Below, piece after piece: positions 13,651-26,229 of a stretch of DNA of 64,000 nucleotides (the stretch's first letter is position 1; each line of letters starts with the position of its first letter). A model generated the notes under the pieces. It was given only the letters and a program-made list of their open reading frames with translations. It did no database searches and was not told where the DNA came from. The DNA lies in the NCBI GenBank assembly GCA_008711295.1, contig VUYV01000045.1, forward strand, positions 523,216-587,215, read 5' to 3'. The translations under genes and the position numbers were made by a program. This stretch comes from Anarhynchus alexandrinus (Eukaryota; Chordata; Aves; Charadriiformes; Charadriidae).

Positions 13651-16600
13651 TATAACTGTATGAAAACAAGATCTGTTTAATCTGTGACTGATTGTGTACT
13701 CAGATTTTCAAGTACTAAAAAATCTCAAATGTCTAGTGTCTAAGTGGGTAGGCCTCTAAGATTTTTCCATTAGTGGTAAAGTGCTTTCTAGATTTGCTAA
13801 GTTAAATAGGACTGTATTTCTTGGAATATCAGTTTAAAGCCAGGAAAAGTTTTCACAGTTTATGCCTAATCAAGTTTCTGTGGAAGATAATGAAGTTGAT
13901 TCCGGTTTGAATTAAAGTCTTGGCACTAAGGAAAAAAATACTCTGTAGCAGGACACTTGAGAAGTGAAACCCATACAATGTAAATCATGATGATTCACCT
14001 ACTTAAGATACCTCTGCTAAAACCAATACGTATTTCTGATTTGCTATTAGGCACTCACAATCTTAGTGTTAGGGGACAGAAAAATGTGTGTAAAGAGCTT
14101 CTGGGTACTCTTGAAGCCATTGTAAAGCCCATTGAAGGCGAAGGGAATCTGTCCGCTCACTTGGATGGACTTTTTCTCTCTTAGTGCTCAACAGCTGTAA
14201 CAAGGAAATTAATTTGTTTAACCTTTTGATTTAAACCATTTCTAATATTATGTTTCTAGGAATTAATTTGTCCATATAAATCCTGACCTTTCTTGAACAG
14301 ATGGTGATAATGATGACAATGAGATTGTTATTGAATGGCATATGGGAAATGTGAGGCCCAAATAATATATCTGATTGCTGGTGATCAAGTGACAAACTAA
14401 TTTGATCACAAAGATGTTTATTTGAATGAGTCTGTTGCAACCTGAAGTTCTCTGTGAAAGTTTCAATGCTCTTGACCCCAACTAGTCTCTTAGATATGTA
14501 GTTGCTTGGTTCATACTCCTTTGATAATATTTTTCTGAACATACATTTTTAGTGCTGTATTAAATGCTAAATTCCAGTTGTACAGGCTCTAAATTGATTA
14601 GTAATATTAGATTATGGAAAAGTGGGTAAGGACCTTCCTGATTAAAGAGACTGAATTTGCATGAGTTACTGCAGTAAAGTATCTCATGGAATCGCATTGT
14701 ATCAAAAGAACCCAAAGTTAAAGTCTGTTTCATTTACAGTATTTATGGTATATGTATCTTTTTACCTTGTTTAATTTTTCAAAATTGAAAAATAACCTGC
14801 TAGCATTCTTCAAAAATAATACAAATTATAGATCTCTAGTCTCTGCAGTAATGTGGTGGCTGACACAGCAGGCAGCGGATAATACTATATAATCTGACAT
14901 TTCCCAGCTTTTTGCTGCTTCTCTTAGCAGAAATAAGAACTGCATAAAACTAGCCTGTCTATTGAGAATACTAGCAGAAAGGTGATGGCAAAGCTATTGT
15001 CTTCGATGTGTGCAGTAATATTATGTATGTAAACAGATTAAGAAATGCCTCTTATTTCCATTCTCTTCTTACCTGCAGCACAACATTACTCAATCAGTGA
15101 TTTTATTTCTATTAGGGATTGTTTCATCTGGTAGGGATGAGAATTTGGAGTGAATTTTAAACATGGAGAAAAAAAGTCTTTAGTAGAAGCAATCATCCCT
15201 GGAGTAGGAGGGTTAGATTTTATTATTCCATGGGAACAGACTGGATAATTTTTTTTCAAGGAGGGACTGGGTATGATCTTTTATTTTTATATTGCTACTT
15301 GGTATCTTCAATCATATAACGTCACTAAATGGGTTTAAATACCTTACGTGAGGATGGTGTTTTCCAGGAGAACAGTTTGTAAGTAACATATGCATGCTAG
15401 AGTTTAGATCAGATGTATCACCAGATACTAGTAAATTTGCTGGGATGTGTGTGGTGAATTTAAATAAATTAGGGTGGCCATCTGTTACAGAGGATTATCT
15501 TTAGGCTCTTAAAGGCCAATTTTAGCGCCAGGATTACTACAGTTTGTTCAAATGGTTGCAGATTACATTTATACACAGGAGAGATTAAAAAAGAGTGATA
15601 TAATTTACCCCTGTTTGTATGTTAGTTAAGACTAAAATGTATCATAGATTTTTGCACTTTTTTTTTCTGGAAATAAAAAGCTCTAAACCAAGTGCATAAG
15701 TTATTATTTTTTCTATGTATTTATACTGAAATTTCCCACTGAATTTATAGAAAAATATCCCTTTAGGACATATGGGAGCTTGGTGATAGCAGTAAGATTT
15801 AAATTTTTTTAGGGTGGTGAAGAAATCTTGTTTGAGGATGTATTAATATTGTGAATAGAAAGGGGAATAACCTGGTGGCCCTGATATTTTGCTTGTTAAG
15901 TATTCTATCAATTTATGAAGAGACTCTCTCAGAAACTTGGTTCAATCTAGTCATGCCTCTGGGAAATAAGTGAATCCACAGCTTGAAAAAAATGACTTGG
16001 TTTCTTCCAGCTCAAGAGTTCAGATACCTACCAAGAAGGTAAAATAGGGACACATGTTTCTAGCAATTTAAATTGGTAAAAGTGTTCTGCACACTGCTTT
16101 TAATAGTATTCTTTAACTATCTATGAAAATTTTTTTTTTTTTGAAAATCATAATGTACTATCAGGGCAGGTCAACATATTAATGTTTGTCCCTATTATAC
16201 TTTCAGTGGAAATTTTATAAAATTATAGATGTATATTGGGCAGTATTTGACTAAATAACTTGACTATTGAAATGCAACATTTGTCAAATTGCTCATTTGA
16301 TGAATGCCTATTTAAGCAACGAGTTACTCTGTATATGTATATACATCAGTGTTAAGAAAAATGGGCGAAGCAGGCATGCAGAATAACAGAGACCTGATGC
16401 CCTGGTTCCAGATGTGTAAATAGATGTTCCACTCTCTTCCAAGTGTTGCTCACTCTGAATTTAGCTCCAGGATTTACGGACACTCTTTCTGCTTTTACCT
16501 AAGGCTCTTTACTCTGTCTGATAGGTGGTGGACTCCCTCCTTGCCATGCTTTTTCCCCACAAGGGTGCATTTCTTTCCCTTCTTTGGCATCCCTCTAGCC

Positions 16601-18679
16601 ATTCGATTCGCTGCCTCTGCCTGTAGGTTTGTTTTCCATACGGTTACATTTTCTTCCCATTGAGTTATCAATAGTGGACTATTGTACCATTGCCCCCACC
16701 CCATGTGTTTTGCAGCTTTCATAATTTCAAACTGAAAAATGAAATGTGGGGAAATATGACGCAAAACATGTGAAATGAGCTTTGTGTTCGGCCAGAGAGG
16801 GGTTGCTGAGATGACTTGCAGTATCTTTGGGTTGTAGAGTGAGAATATTCTGAGAAAGGTATCAGGCACTTACCTGGGCCTTCTCTGAAATATGGCAAAG
16901 CATGCCATTGTTACATTTAAAATTGATCCGAGAGATGATCTTTCATGGAGGCTTCTTAAATCAATGAACAGTATGTAGCTGAAGCCAATTTTCTCTCGTC
17001 ACTTTTTTAAGACCTCTGACAGAATCCACTATTTTGTGTACTTATTTCAGTGCCCCAATATGTCCCTTACTGTGATCAATGAAACGCTTCCACTGGCTTC
17101 AGTTATGCCACATTATCTGCAAAATGGCACAATTTAAGTGATGCAAAGCTTTTCCTAAGAACACAGTGATAAAAATCGTGTACCTGGTAGAATACTTGGA
17201 AGTATGTACACAGTAATATGCACTAAGGATCTCAAAATGTATTTTTTTTTTAATAATAATCTTCAAATATTTCTTATTGAGTAGTTCTGGAAAGATTTCC
17301 TCTATGTTTAAATAATCAATGGCAACAGCTCTGGAGTATTCTATTCTACTACTCTGAGTCAATGCTCGTGTTTCCTTTCACAACTGTCAATAAGAACAGG
17401 GAAGATACAAAGAGCCTTCTTATGCTACTATGTTTACATGGACCAGTACCTCACTTTGTGAAAAATTCAGTGTAAGTATTGGGATACCCTGTAGAATAAA
17501 ATAGATCTTGCTTTTGTAATATTGAAGTATCTGTCTTGATTGAAGATATTTTCTAATTACGTATACATTTCCATACATATGTACAATTTTTGGGGGGAAA
17601 TTTAATCTGAGGTTTTACTATTAAGAAAAAATACCTTTGTGTTTTTTTTTTTTAATGAAAGGAGAATAATTTGGTTTCTTGACTCCTCTTCATATTATTT
17701 CAATTTTTCTTGCACACGGTGAGTCTGCTATGCAGGATTGTGTGTTGCATATCCTACTCCTGTGTTTATTCAAAAGCCCTTGTGAGCCATTTGCAATAAA
17801 AGGGCGGGCATTCCACTCTTTTGCCTTATAACTAACTGCAAGGTGAGGGTGATTGCATTTAAGGATTAGAAGAAGAAATTATTTCCTGCCCCGGTCCTGT
17901 TAATATATGCAGCATATTTCTCTTTTCCTTGATCATGGTCTCCTTCAAACTGTTGTTTACATCTTTCGGTAAAGCTTCCGTCTACAACAACTGTCCCAAC
18001 ATGCCCTAGAAACAAGGAAATGCTTGATATTTTATTGAACATAAAACTGTAGTAATCTAATTTGAAAAAAACTAGTAAATGGTGAAAAAGTTATCTGTTA
18101 CAAAAGGTAATGGGTATTTCCTGTTATCCAGACAACAGTATTTTGCTGGAACTTATTTTCTACAAGCTTTGCAAAACTGGAAGAGCTGCTCTTCTGACCG
18201 GGATAATTAAACAGCAGCCTTGAAATCAGACTAGATTTTATCGTTGCATAGAACTTGCGTTCGGTCGCTAATTCATCTGTTCAGATTCTTCGAATCTTCT
18301 CTCTATTTTTAATTGCAGATTTATGGTTCGTGTTTTACTAGCGTATAGGTCTGCAACCATATTTTTTACTTGTAATGAATTGAAAGCAATCTTCCAAATG
18401 TAAGTGTTTATGGCTCTCCCAATTACCTTAAGAGCACATGCTTTTAAAAAAATTACTTCCTCTGTAGATACAAACTAGTAAAAACCTTCGCCTGAAGATG
18501 AAATTGGTTCCAGCGGTGGAAGTTTATTTTTAAACAGTAATAGATATATTTTTAAATTTAAGAGATCCTATTCTTCTTTTAAGGTCTGGTAATTTGCTGA
18601 GATTTATTAGAGCAGTTACCAGGTTTAGTTACGTGCAGACGCGAACTGAGATTTATAGCAGAAAAACGTTTCCTGTGTG
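13651..18679. other. non-coding, no gene seen
   Basis: Five kilobases of AT-rich sequence hold only scattered short frames. A 124-codon frame on the - strand at 16495-16869 has no domain or clear splice context. A small CpG cluster near 18240-18295 precedes the denser patch at 18.7 kb. Confidence 0.5.
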
Positions 18680-18914
18680 TTGAACCGGTGGCCGACGCCG
18701 GGCTGCAAGGTTCAAGGCATTGCCTGTTTTTCAGGAGGGGCTACGTTCCCGTCTAAATTTATCGCCTTTTGCTGCTGAGGGCGTGTTATTGTGCCCGCCG
18801 TACGTCTTTTCTTGCAAATGTGCTGCTGGTTCAGCTTCCTTGCTCCTGAGACTTTTCTATTTTGGTTCCCCGCGTCATGTGATCCCCCCGGCCAGTGAGA
18901 GCCCCGCAGCGGGA
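18680..18914 (+). promoter_or_regulatory. CpG-rich patch, candidate promoter and 5' UTR
   Basis: I count about 16 CpG dinucleotides in roughly 235 bp, whereas the surrounding kilobases have almost none. Local G+C is clearly above the background. It contains GTCATGTGATC at 18874-18884, which matches the M-box/CLEAR-type E-box core TCATGTGA bound by MITF/TFE factors. No TATA box is evident, as expected for a CpG promoter. An ATG in good context (G at -3, G at +4) and a consensus splice donor follow within 60 bp. This fits a first exon read to the right. A bidirectional or purely distal regulatory role cannot be excluded. Confidence 0.45.
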
Positions 18915-18939
18915 ATGGCAACAGCCTTCTGGGAGCAAT
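18915..18939 (+). CDS. candidate first coding exon, unrecognised gene
   Basis: The proposed start is the ATG at 18915, preceded by GCGGGA and followed by G, a favourable initiation context. It reads MATAFWEQ, then one base (T) of the next codon, before the donor CAAT|GTAAGT at 18939/18940, which is close to consensus (phase 1). The frame is also open upstream to at least 18720, so an earlier start is possible. The next candidate exon begins with TT, restoring the frame (T+TT = Phe) across a 216-bp intron. That intron has a CTAAC branch-like site near 19104 and a long pyrimidine tract. I do not recognise the protein, and the exon is a prediction from signals alone. Confidence 0.4.
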
Positions 18940-19155
18940 GTAAGTCAGAAAAAACTCTTGGGTTTTTTTGCAGTTTCTCTCCCTCACACTCAATTTTAGC
19001 TGCTGCTTTTATGCCGAACCTTTGCTGGGCACACCTAGTAATACCTACGGAAATGTTTAGAAGTTAGGGGTTTTTTTGGTTTGGTTTATTTTTTACTCTT
19101 TCTAACGTTACTTTTTCTTACTATGTTCTTTTTTTCCCCGTGTCCTCCAATGTAG

Positions 19156-19246
19156 TTGAGAAGACTAAAAAAGCAACAGAAAACAAACCAAATGCATTCC
19201 AAATGTTGCCTGAGTTGCGTTTTAAGTTTAATAAGGAAAATTTCAG
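19156..19246 (+). CDS. candidate second coding exon, unrecognised gene
   Basis: The acceptor is strong: a T/C-rich run (TTCTTTTTTTCCCCGTGTCC) then TGTAG, with the exon starting at 19156. In the phase set by the first exon it reads F-EKTKKATENKPNAFQML and continues as PELRFKFNKENF, a charged, Lys/Asn/Glu-rich stretch. It ends with AG before GTGTAG at 19247, a weak donor (phase 2). Of the other two frames, one stops at once, while the other is open but ends in the Pro-rich poly(C) region. If this donor is wrong, the frame stops at a TAG near 19275. No domain is recognised. Confidence 0.38.
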
Positions 19247-19324
19247 GTGTAGTAGAATTTTGTTTAACATGTGCTAGAGACAATGTCAAAAATCCTGTGC
19301 TGCAGTTGAGAAGGAACGATGTGA

Positions 19325-19350
19325 CCCCCCCCCCCCCCCCCCCCCCCCCN
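19325..19350. repeat. poly(C) run ending in an ambiguous base
   Basis: Twenty-five consecutive C are followed by a single N at 19350. On the other strand this is poly(G), able to form quadruplexes and hard to sequence. The N probably marks a closed or minimal assembly gap, so the true length and any sequence lost here are unknown. In the proposed gene model it falls in the second intron. Confidence 0.95.
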
Positions 19351-20945
19351 ATACTAAACAAAATGATCTGAAATCACATGCTGGTGCCTTGGCCAATTGG
19401 CTGAGACGTAATGGTGAAAGGACTTAATTCAGTTAAAGGACAGTCATGTACGTGAGGTAGTGTGTAACTTTTCTGGTATGAATGAAATACTGTATTTTGG
19501 CCTCAGCTGATGCTGAGCCGTGCTTATATTACATGGTATTGAAATCCTGTGTTTGGTGAGATTTGTAATTTTATCGCAGAGGCTTTTCCTGGTACAAAGT
19601 GAGAGCCTTGCCTTTCTATTTTTTAAGACAGTGTCTAAACTCAGTAGGTGAAATTTACCTGGTAATTGCTACTAAATATTGGTTTTGTCTAATTTAACTT
19701 CTTTTTTTTTTTTTCTTGGATAAATATGATTTTCCAAAAATCCTTCTCCCCCATAGTAGGATATGAGTATATTTTACTTCTTTTCTATTTAATTGGTTTT
19801 GGCGGTTTTGTTTTGATTTGGTTTGGTTTTCTTTTATTTTTCTTTCTTCCAAATTACATGTGCTTTCTTTGGAATTTACTTTTAAGTTTCAAAGGCTTAT
19901 TTTAAATTTGTATCTCTAAGTGGTATGCCTTGATATCACATAAAAGTTTGAGAACAAGTGTTTGTGAAAAAGATGTTGTGAAATAAGGTGGAATCTCTTG
20001 ATGTCCCTTCGTGGCCTGTAGTCTGCACCCCGTATTGCATTGCTTCGAGCTGCACAGGCCATTACTGCACATTTCTTTATTTTCTCTGTGTTGCTGATCT
20101 ATACACAAACAACAAGGCATTACATGAAAGAACTGTTTGAAATATTTTTTTTTTGTTTTCTAAAAATCCATTGTGAACAGAGAAATTTCACTTAATGATT
20201 ACAGTGAAGTACAAAGAGCAGTGGTGGGGTATGACAGTTTTTCAATGCAGTTCCTCTCCTCGTTGTAGGCACTGAAAGAAAATTATGTCCCAAATTCTGT
20301 GTGGATTGAATTGCTGCAGTGTCAGAAGCACAATGGCATCTAGTGTGTAAATACCTGACTGAGAAACTGAAAACAATTAGAAAAAGCCATCCTTATTATG
20401 CAAACTGGATGAAACTTAGGAGCCGATCTTACAGACATTTTTGTTCAAAAGTTTGCATTGTTGGGTTTGTTGATAAATTGTTGCATGGGCAGGAGAGGAG
20501 AGTGTTTACACTGCTTTAAAGCAAGACATGTATGTTCATTAGATGACAAAGCAAGTTGTAATCCACGTGTTGCCTATTTGCCTTTGCTTCATGAGTTTGC
20601 ACAGTACCAACATGCACATAATGGGAATTTTGGGACCTTGCCTCAGAGCTGGATTCGCTGATGCTTCCCACAGCTGAACACTAAGGCTAGTGAACACGAG
20701 TCCCCAGCTTAAGAAATGTGTCCGTCTCTGTGGTAACCAGAGAAATTGCAATTGGTAAAATACGATGAGTTAAATTCATGGATCTGTGTTATCACTTCTT
20801 TTCTTATTTTTTTTTCACCTACTGGTTTATTTACTCAACTTCATTCATGCTCATCTGTCGTCTTTGTTTCTAAAAAGGAACGAAAGAAAATATTAAAAAA
20901 AAAAAGAGGGGGGGGAAAGGTAAAAAAAGGATAAAGCTTTATTTT
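19351..20945. other. non-coding, no gene seen
   Basis: AT-rich sequence with T-rich runs (19701-19714, 20140s) and an A/G-rich stretch at 20870-20935 just before the CR1 fragment. Short frames only. In the candidate gene model it would be intron. Confidence 0.5.
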
Positions 20946-21135
20946 AATGTGAGGGCAGTTAAACAGTGGCACAGGTTGCCCACAGAGGTTGTGGAGTCTC
21001 TGTCCTTGGAGATATTCAGAACCCAACTGGACACAGCCCTGAGCGACCTGCTGTGGGTGACCCTTCTTGAGCAGGGGCGTTGTGCTGCGTGAGGGGGACC
21101 CCGAGGTCCTTCCCTGCCGCAGCGATCTGGTGAGT
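20946..21135 (+). mobile_element. CR1 LINE, short 3' fragment
   Basis: The sequence TGAGGGCAGTTAAACAGTGG, then CACAGGTTGCCCACAGAGG and a GAGATATTCAGAACCC segment, matches the last part of CR1 ORF2 (Val-Lys-His-Trp followed by Leu-Pro-Arg in intact copies). It continues into a GC-rich 3' UTR that differs from the other copies here. The usual ATTCTATG tail is not clear, so the right edge is approximate. Confidence 0.8.
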
Positions 21136-24100
21136 CCCTGAGAATTTCCCCTGCAATTTGGCGAGGTAGACAGCACTGTTACTTTGGGGGGAGATCAGAA
21201 GCCACGTGTGGATTTTAAACTTAGACTGTCACTCTCGTGTTTTAGACCTTGTCATATTGCTGCCTCCGTTCAGTCATTAATCATTCATTCGGAGTGATGG
21301 CCGGGCATGTCTTGCTGGCACCGCCTAACGCACGTCACCTGAAATGTCACCAACCAGCCACTGGCTGCGGACAGTGGGCAGGGTTCCTCTTTCACCTATT
21401 CTGCACAGCTATCCGAGGTGACTTCTGGCAGCAGTTTCTTATCCCGTGTCTTTTTTGGGCTGTTTCTTCAGGCACCACAGTGTAGCACAGCGGTGGGGGG
21501 AGACACTGGTGGAAATAGAGTGAGAAAATGAAGAGTAAAATTAATTAAGAGTACAGTGGGAAAAGCAGAAAATAGAAAGTGAGGGTGGAGAGGCAATGTG
21601 GACTGCTTTCCTACACGTGTGCTGCTACTCTACTTGAATCAAATCTCACTGTGGAATCTCCAGAAGCTGAGGAAGGGGTACAGGAGCTTCCAAAGGCCAT
21701 GCCAGGGGGTGGGGAAGGAAGGGAGGAAGAAGCAAGCTCATGGGAGCCCTTGGAGGCTACCGGAAAAAATTAAGCCCTGGTCCCATATACTGTACGTGGA
21801 GTATTACTGTAGAGGCTTGGTGAGTGGTGCAGGGAAACGTGAGATCATTTGGTAGTAAATGAAAGTATAAAAATAGTGAAAAGCAAAACCAATTTTTTTT
21901 TTTAATCTATATGTATATAAAAACATAAAATGCCCTTGCCAAACAATAAAGTGCAGAGAGTTCATTTAATACTTTTCACACTAACATATGAATATAAATA
22001 TTAAATAAAGATGGCAAAAGGTTATAACTTGACTTGCGTTTAGGAAAGATGATTTTAGATCTTTCTGCCATAGTGCTGTAGGTGATGATTTTGCTTAAAT
22101 ATTGTTTATCTTGATGAGACATGAATACTTGTCCTGAAAGCTATTGATGACCCAGAAGCAAAGAGGTATGACTGTGAATAAATGCAGACTGGAGCTGGAA
22201 ATGTAGGTGGGTTGAGCCTTCCAGGGGAGGGCTAAGCTGGGACGTGTCCCTGTTTATAGGAGACACAGTGAGTTGGCTGCAGGAGGTGAAGGCTCGGTAG
22301 GAAGGATTACACTCGGTGACTCAGAAGGCCATTTCCATTTCTGGCTAAATAGTGTAATTGGAATTTAAACACAGTATTTTCTCCTGAAGAAGACACAGTT
22401 TAAAAATATGACCCTATATTTTCTCACCAAATTATTCTTTTTTTTTCTTTTTTTTTCCTTTTTGAAGGGCAACACTGCAAATGAATGTGGAAGAAACTGG
22501 GGCAATGCTTTCTTGTGGATGAAAATGAGAATTTGGCTTTGCAAGAGTAAAATAATCCTTTTTATTAATTTTAGGAAAAACCCCCACATTCCAAGGAGCC
22601 AGTAACTGTAGCAGCTCAGACTGATGGCTTTCAGCTTATGCTGATCTAGTCTGAGAACAAAGAAAGATAAAACTGGAGGAAAAGTTGTTTAAACAAGTAC
22701 CCAATATTAAACAATTTGCTAGCTCTACAAGATCTATCTATTTCTTTGGCTTTTTTGGTGGCTAGCATTTGTGTATTATAGCTTTTGGAATCTGCAGATC
22801 TCTTTGATCTGAAAAAAGCCCTTTTTTATATTGGACATTAATTTCATTAATAATTTCCCAGACCTATAATTTGTTTTTTTTCTGCTATTTGTTTTTTTAT
22901 TTTTTAATCATTTCTGCTGGTACCATGACTTACTGCAGAAAGTAGATTAACAGACAAAAGGACAAAAGTTTGTCAGTTCACCATTTAAGTATGTTCTAGA
23001 GTCTAAATCATGAAACTTGGTTTATTTTTTCAAGCGAAAATAATCCTTGGTTTTGAAAATACCTTTCTGTGGAATTTTTCTATATTTTTATTAATGTGCA
23101 AATATAACTAATTGTTTTAGTGCAAAGTCCTACAGGCAATGAAAATAATGTTTATCTTGTGTTTGACTATCTTAAAAAATGGAATAGTTAAAGGAGAATA
23201 ATCTGGAAAGAAATAAGTCTGGTATTATGCAGGTATGTTTCATATATTTTGGTTTTTTCAAGAGTCCAATTACGTTTCCATATAGAGCTACTAGTTTTGT
23301 GTCTATTCAGTTCTAAATAGCTTTCATTCACAATTTTTATGGCTTTCAATAGCACAGCAGTTATAGGTTAGACCTGCCAAGATAGCTTGTGGATTATCGT
23401 AACTGTCTATTCAGTCTTTGTGTCAACTATGACAGCTTAGCATAAATGCTGTGAAGCCAAAATTGGTCAGATTTGAATTTTGGCAGTTTTTTCAAAGCAC
23501 TTGGTTTGAAATCCAAACCAACAGAGGACTAAAATCTTCTATAGATGTATTTTTTGTTCTCGGAAAGTTTGGGGGTAACTTTAGTGTAACTGCTTATAGT
23601 TTTGCCTTGTACATTCTTCAAGTGGAGATAAATTGGTTGTGCCTTTACAAATAAGATCACTGAGATTTTGTTTTGCAGTGATACAGCAGGAAGCATTTCA
23701 TAGCTGGGTCTCATTTTATTGGCATCACAAATTTTGAGGTAATGGACTCAAATGATATTTGTGGGCTCATCTTGCTTTATTGTTATAAATCAACAACCTG
23801 CTTATTCATTTCAAAATACCATTAATCTCAGACAGTGTTGGTGCCCAGTATGCAAATATATCTGCGACTGGTGCCAAGCTGTGTCCCTACCACCCTAAGA
23901 AATGAGTCAGTTTCTGCTTCTATTGACTCCCTCCGGCTCTGTGTGAAGGGCACTTTCTGTACAGCCATCGATAGCTTGCCTGGACACTTTTGGATATGAA
24001 AGCAACCCTGAAGTCTTGATTTCGTGGGGTCATTAGAGAGCTGATGGCACATTTCACAAGAGTAAGGAGTGACATAATATTTCTGTCCCAGCCAATCTGA

Positions 24101-25531
24101 ATGCCCTGTGTCAACCTAAACTCCTCCTGTAGTTTAAACTGGGCACATTTCTTGTGGATTTGCTTTTTGTCCTAATCTGTGATATATGTTTCTATGGCTT
24201 GTTGAGCAGCTGCTTTGCACCAAACATGACTGCATTTCAATGATGTTCCTGTATATGTTGGTGTACAGACGCACAAGAGCTTGCACATGCACACACTTTA
24301 AAGCAGAAGGACACCAATGGCACCACTTCAATGAAATTTTGTAAACTTATGACAGATGAATCGTATGAGCTCATAATTATTTCCTTAACACCTCTTTTTC
24401 TTGAGTGGTCTTCCTCTTAATAAAGCATTTGCTGTTGCTCACTGGCATAGTTTTGTATGCAAAGTGTGCATCACAAACAATGAAAAAGTGAATTTAGGAA
24501 AAAAGGAAGGTTGGCCTACATGTAACATGAAGATTACTTTCATACTTCCTTTTGGACTTTTGACAAAGAGTTGTCTTTTAAAAAAAATATTGATTTGTTT
24601 TCTTCCTTTATTTTTTTTTTCCTCTTGAAACCTAGCAACATGATGGATGTACTTGTAGAAATGCCTTTAAAAATAAAACAGAAAAAGCTAGAGAAAGCTG
24701 AGTCAAGAGAGACTCAAGAAACTTCATGAATTAGATGGTGAGTCAGTTACGATATTTTTATCTTTTTTTAAAGGAGGAAAAAGCACAAGCAACTAATCTT
24801 TCTTCCCTCAGGGATTAAACTGAGACAAGTAAGACAACTCATTCAGCAAATTTGATCTCTGGTAACTTAAATGATTGCAAACTAGACAAAACATTGGACA
24901 ACTAATTGTGTTCAAGGTAAAAATTTTGTGCTTGGGAAATACATACATTCTGAAATGAGCCCATATCAGCTGCCTGGTGTTATACAACCCTTCAACCCAA
25001 CCTGTTGCCATTGTAAAACAACCAGGGTCTTCTAGTTCTTGTAAATGTCAGGCTGGTTTAGAGCCTCCCACTTGAGTGTCAGGGTTGGGGTAGGACCATG
25101 CCAGTTGTGCCCTGCTGTGCCGGCACGCCTTCCCGGCAGGTTTCCAGCCATCGGTGTCCATCCCTGTGAATCTCTGGCAGTGCTGTGGCAGGACAGGGAG
25201 GGCCTCATGTCCTGGGTGGCACAGAATGCCAGACACATGGCTTGACACTGTTCAAAGAACCGGTCTTGTGTTCAGACCCTAATGTTCCCATGAGGGGCCG
25301 GGGTGCATTTGATGCATCTTTGGAGCAGAGATTTCAGTTCAGTTTACCCCAAAAGGAATCCATTTTATGCACACCGCAGCTGCTCTGCAAACCAAGCCAA
25401 TGCAAGACTGGAGGAAATAATTTCAAAATCTCTCTGTTGTTGTGAACAAAATCGATAACATAGACACATCTTATTTTTTATTAACTATTTGCCTCGTCTG
25501 TGCTAACTAACCTATCGCTAATTTGTCTCAG
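21136..25531. other. non-coding, no gene seen
   Basis: This stretch contains moderately GC-rich patches (about 21250-21480, 21560-21770 and 25040-25330) that carry short frames on both strands without splice support, and otherwise AT-rich sequence. A GTGCCGGCAC palindrome sits in the 25.1 kb patch. No repeat family or RNA gene was recognised. Confidence 0.45.
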
Positions 25532-25862
25532 CACTGAATCTGCTCCGGCAAGTCAAGCAACTGCTTGCAAAAGACTGGACCTTCATACGAGCACCTCTAT
25601 TTCTACACTTAAAGCTACATCTGCTGTCATAGAAACACAATCAAAGGGAAAAGCAGACATTTTGGATAAAAGTAGATCATTCTTTCTCTCTCAAAAATAC
25701 TTTAAATCTAATTATGTCTCTAGTGATAGTAGTCTTGTGCACGTGACTGAATTACAGCTAGTTACCTCCAAGACTTCTTGCGTGCAAAGCAGCTCACCTC
25801 TCTTGATCTTAAGAGAAGCAGAAACATACCATGTCATTAAGCAGAAACTTGTATCCACAGAG
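25532..25862 (+). CDS. candidate third coding exon, unrecognised gene
   Basis: The acceptor is well formed, with a branch-like GCTAACTAAC at 25502-25511, then TAATTTGTCTCAG, with the exon from 25532. It opens with one base (C), completing the AG left by the second candidate exon (AGC, Ser). It then runs 110 codons without a stop to GAG|GTAATA at 25863, a moderate donor (phase 0), two codons before the frame would end near 25874. The product is hydrophilic and rich in Ser, Thr and Lys (for example STSISTLKATSA, SQKYFKSNYVSSDSS), suggesting a disordered region. By hand count about 60% of codons start with a purine, as coding sequence tends to. I recognise no domain. Confidence 0.42.
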
Positions 25863-26229
25863 GTAATACACTAGGACTTACTTCTGCATAGACACAGTCA
25901 TAGTGCATCTGCTTCATGCTGGTAAGTTTTTGCTTTAGTTTCATGTATTGAATCCAGCCTAAGTTGGGCAGCTAACCCAGTACTGAGCTGTCATAGCAAC
26001 CAGATTGTGTAATTTGTTCACAGTGCTTATCCACATTTATCATACAGCCCGGTTAGGCTGTTTTTCCTCTCGTGGACAGGCTAATCTAGAGCTTCACCCC
26101 TCTGTAATTTCCATACTAAATTTGTTTTCAGTGCTGGCTTTTTTTCTTTGGCTTAAATACCTTATAGGTCTTGATGTTTATGCCTAATGTTGTATTTCAG
26201 AGAGTAGTCAGATTTCCTCTCATCTTTTT
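25863..26229. other. non-coding spacer
   Basis: About 370 bp between the third candidate exon and the old CR1 copy. No feature was recognised. It may include further eroded repeat. Confidence 0.5.
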
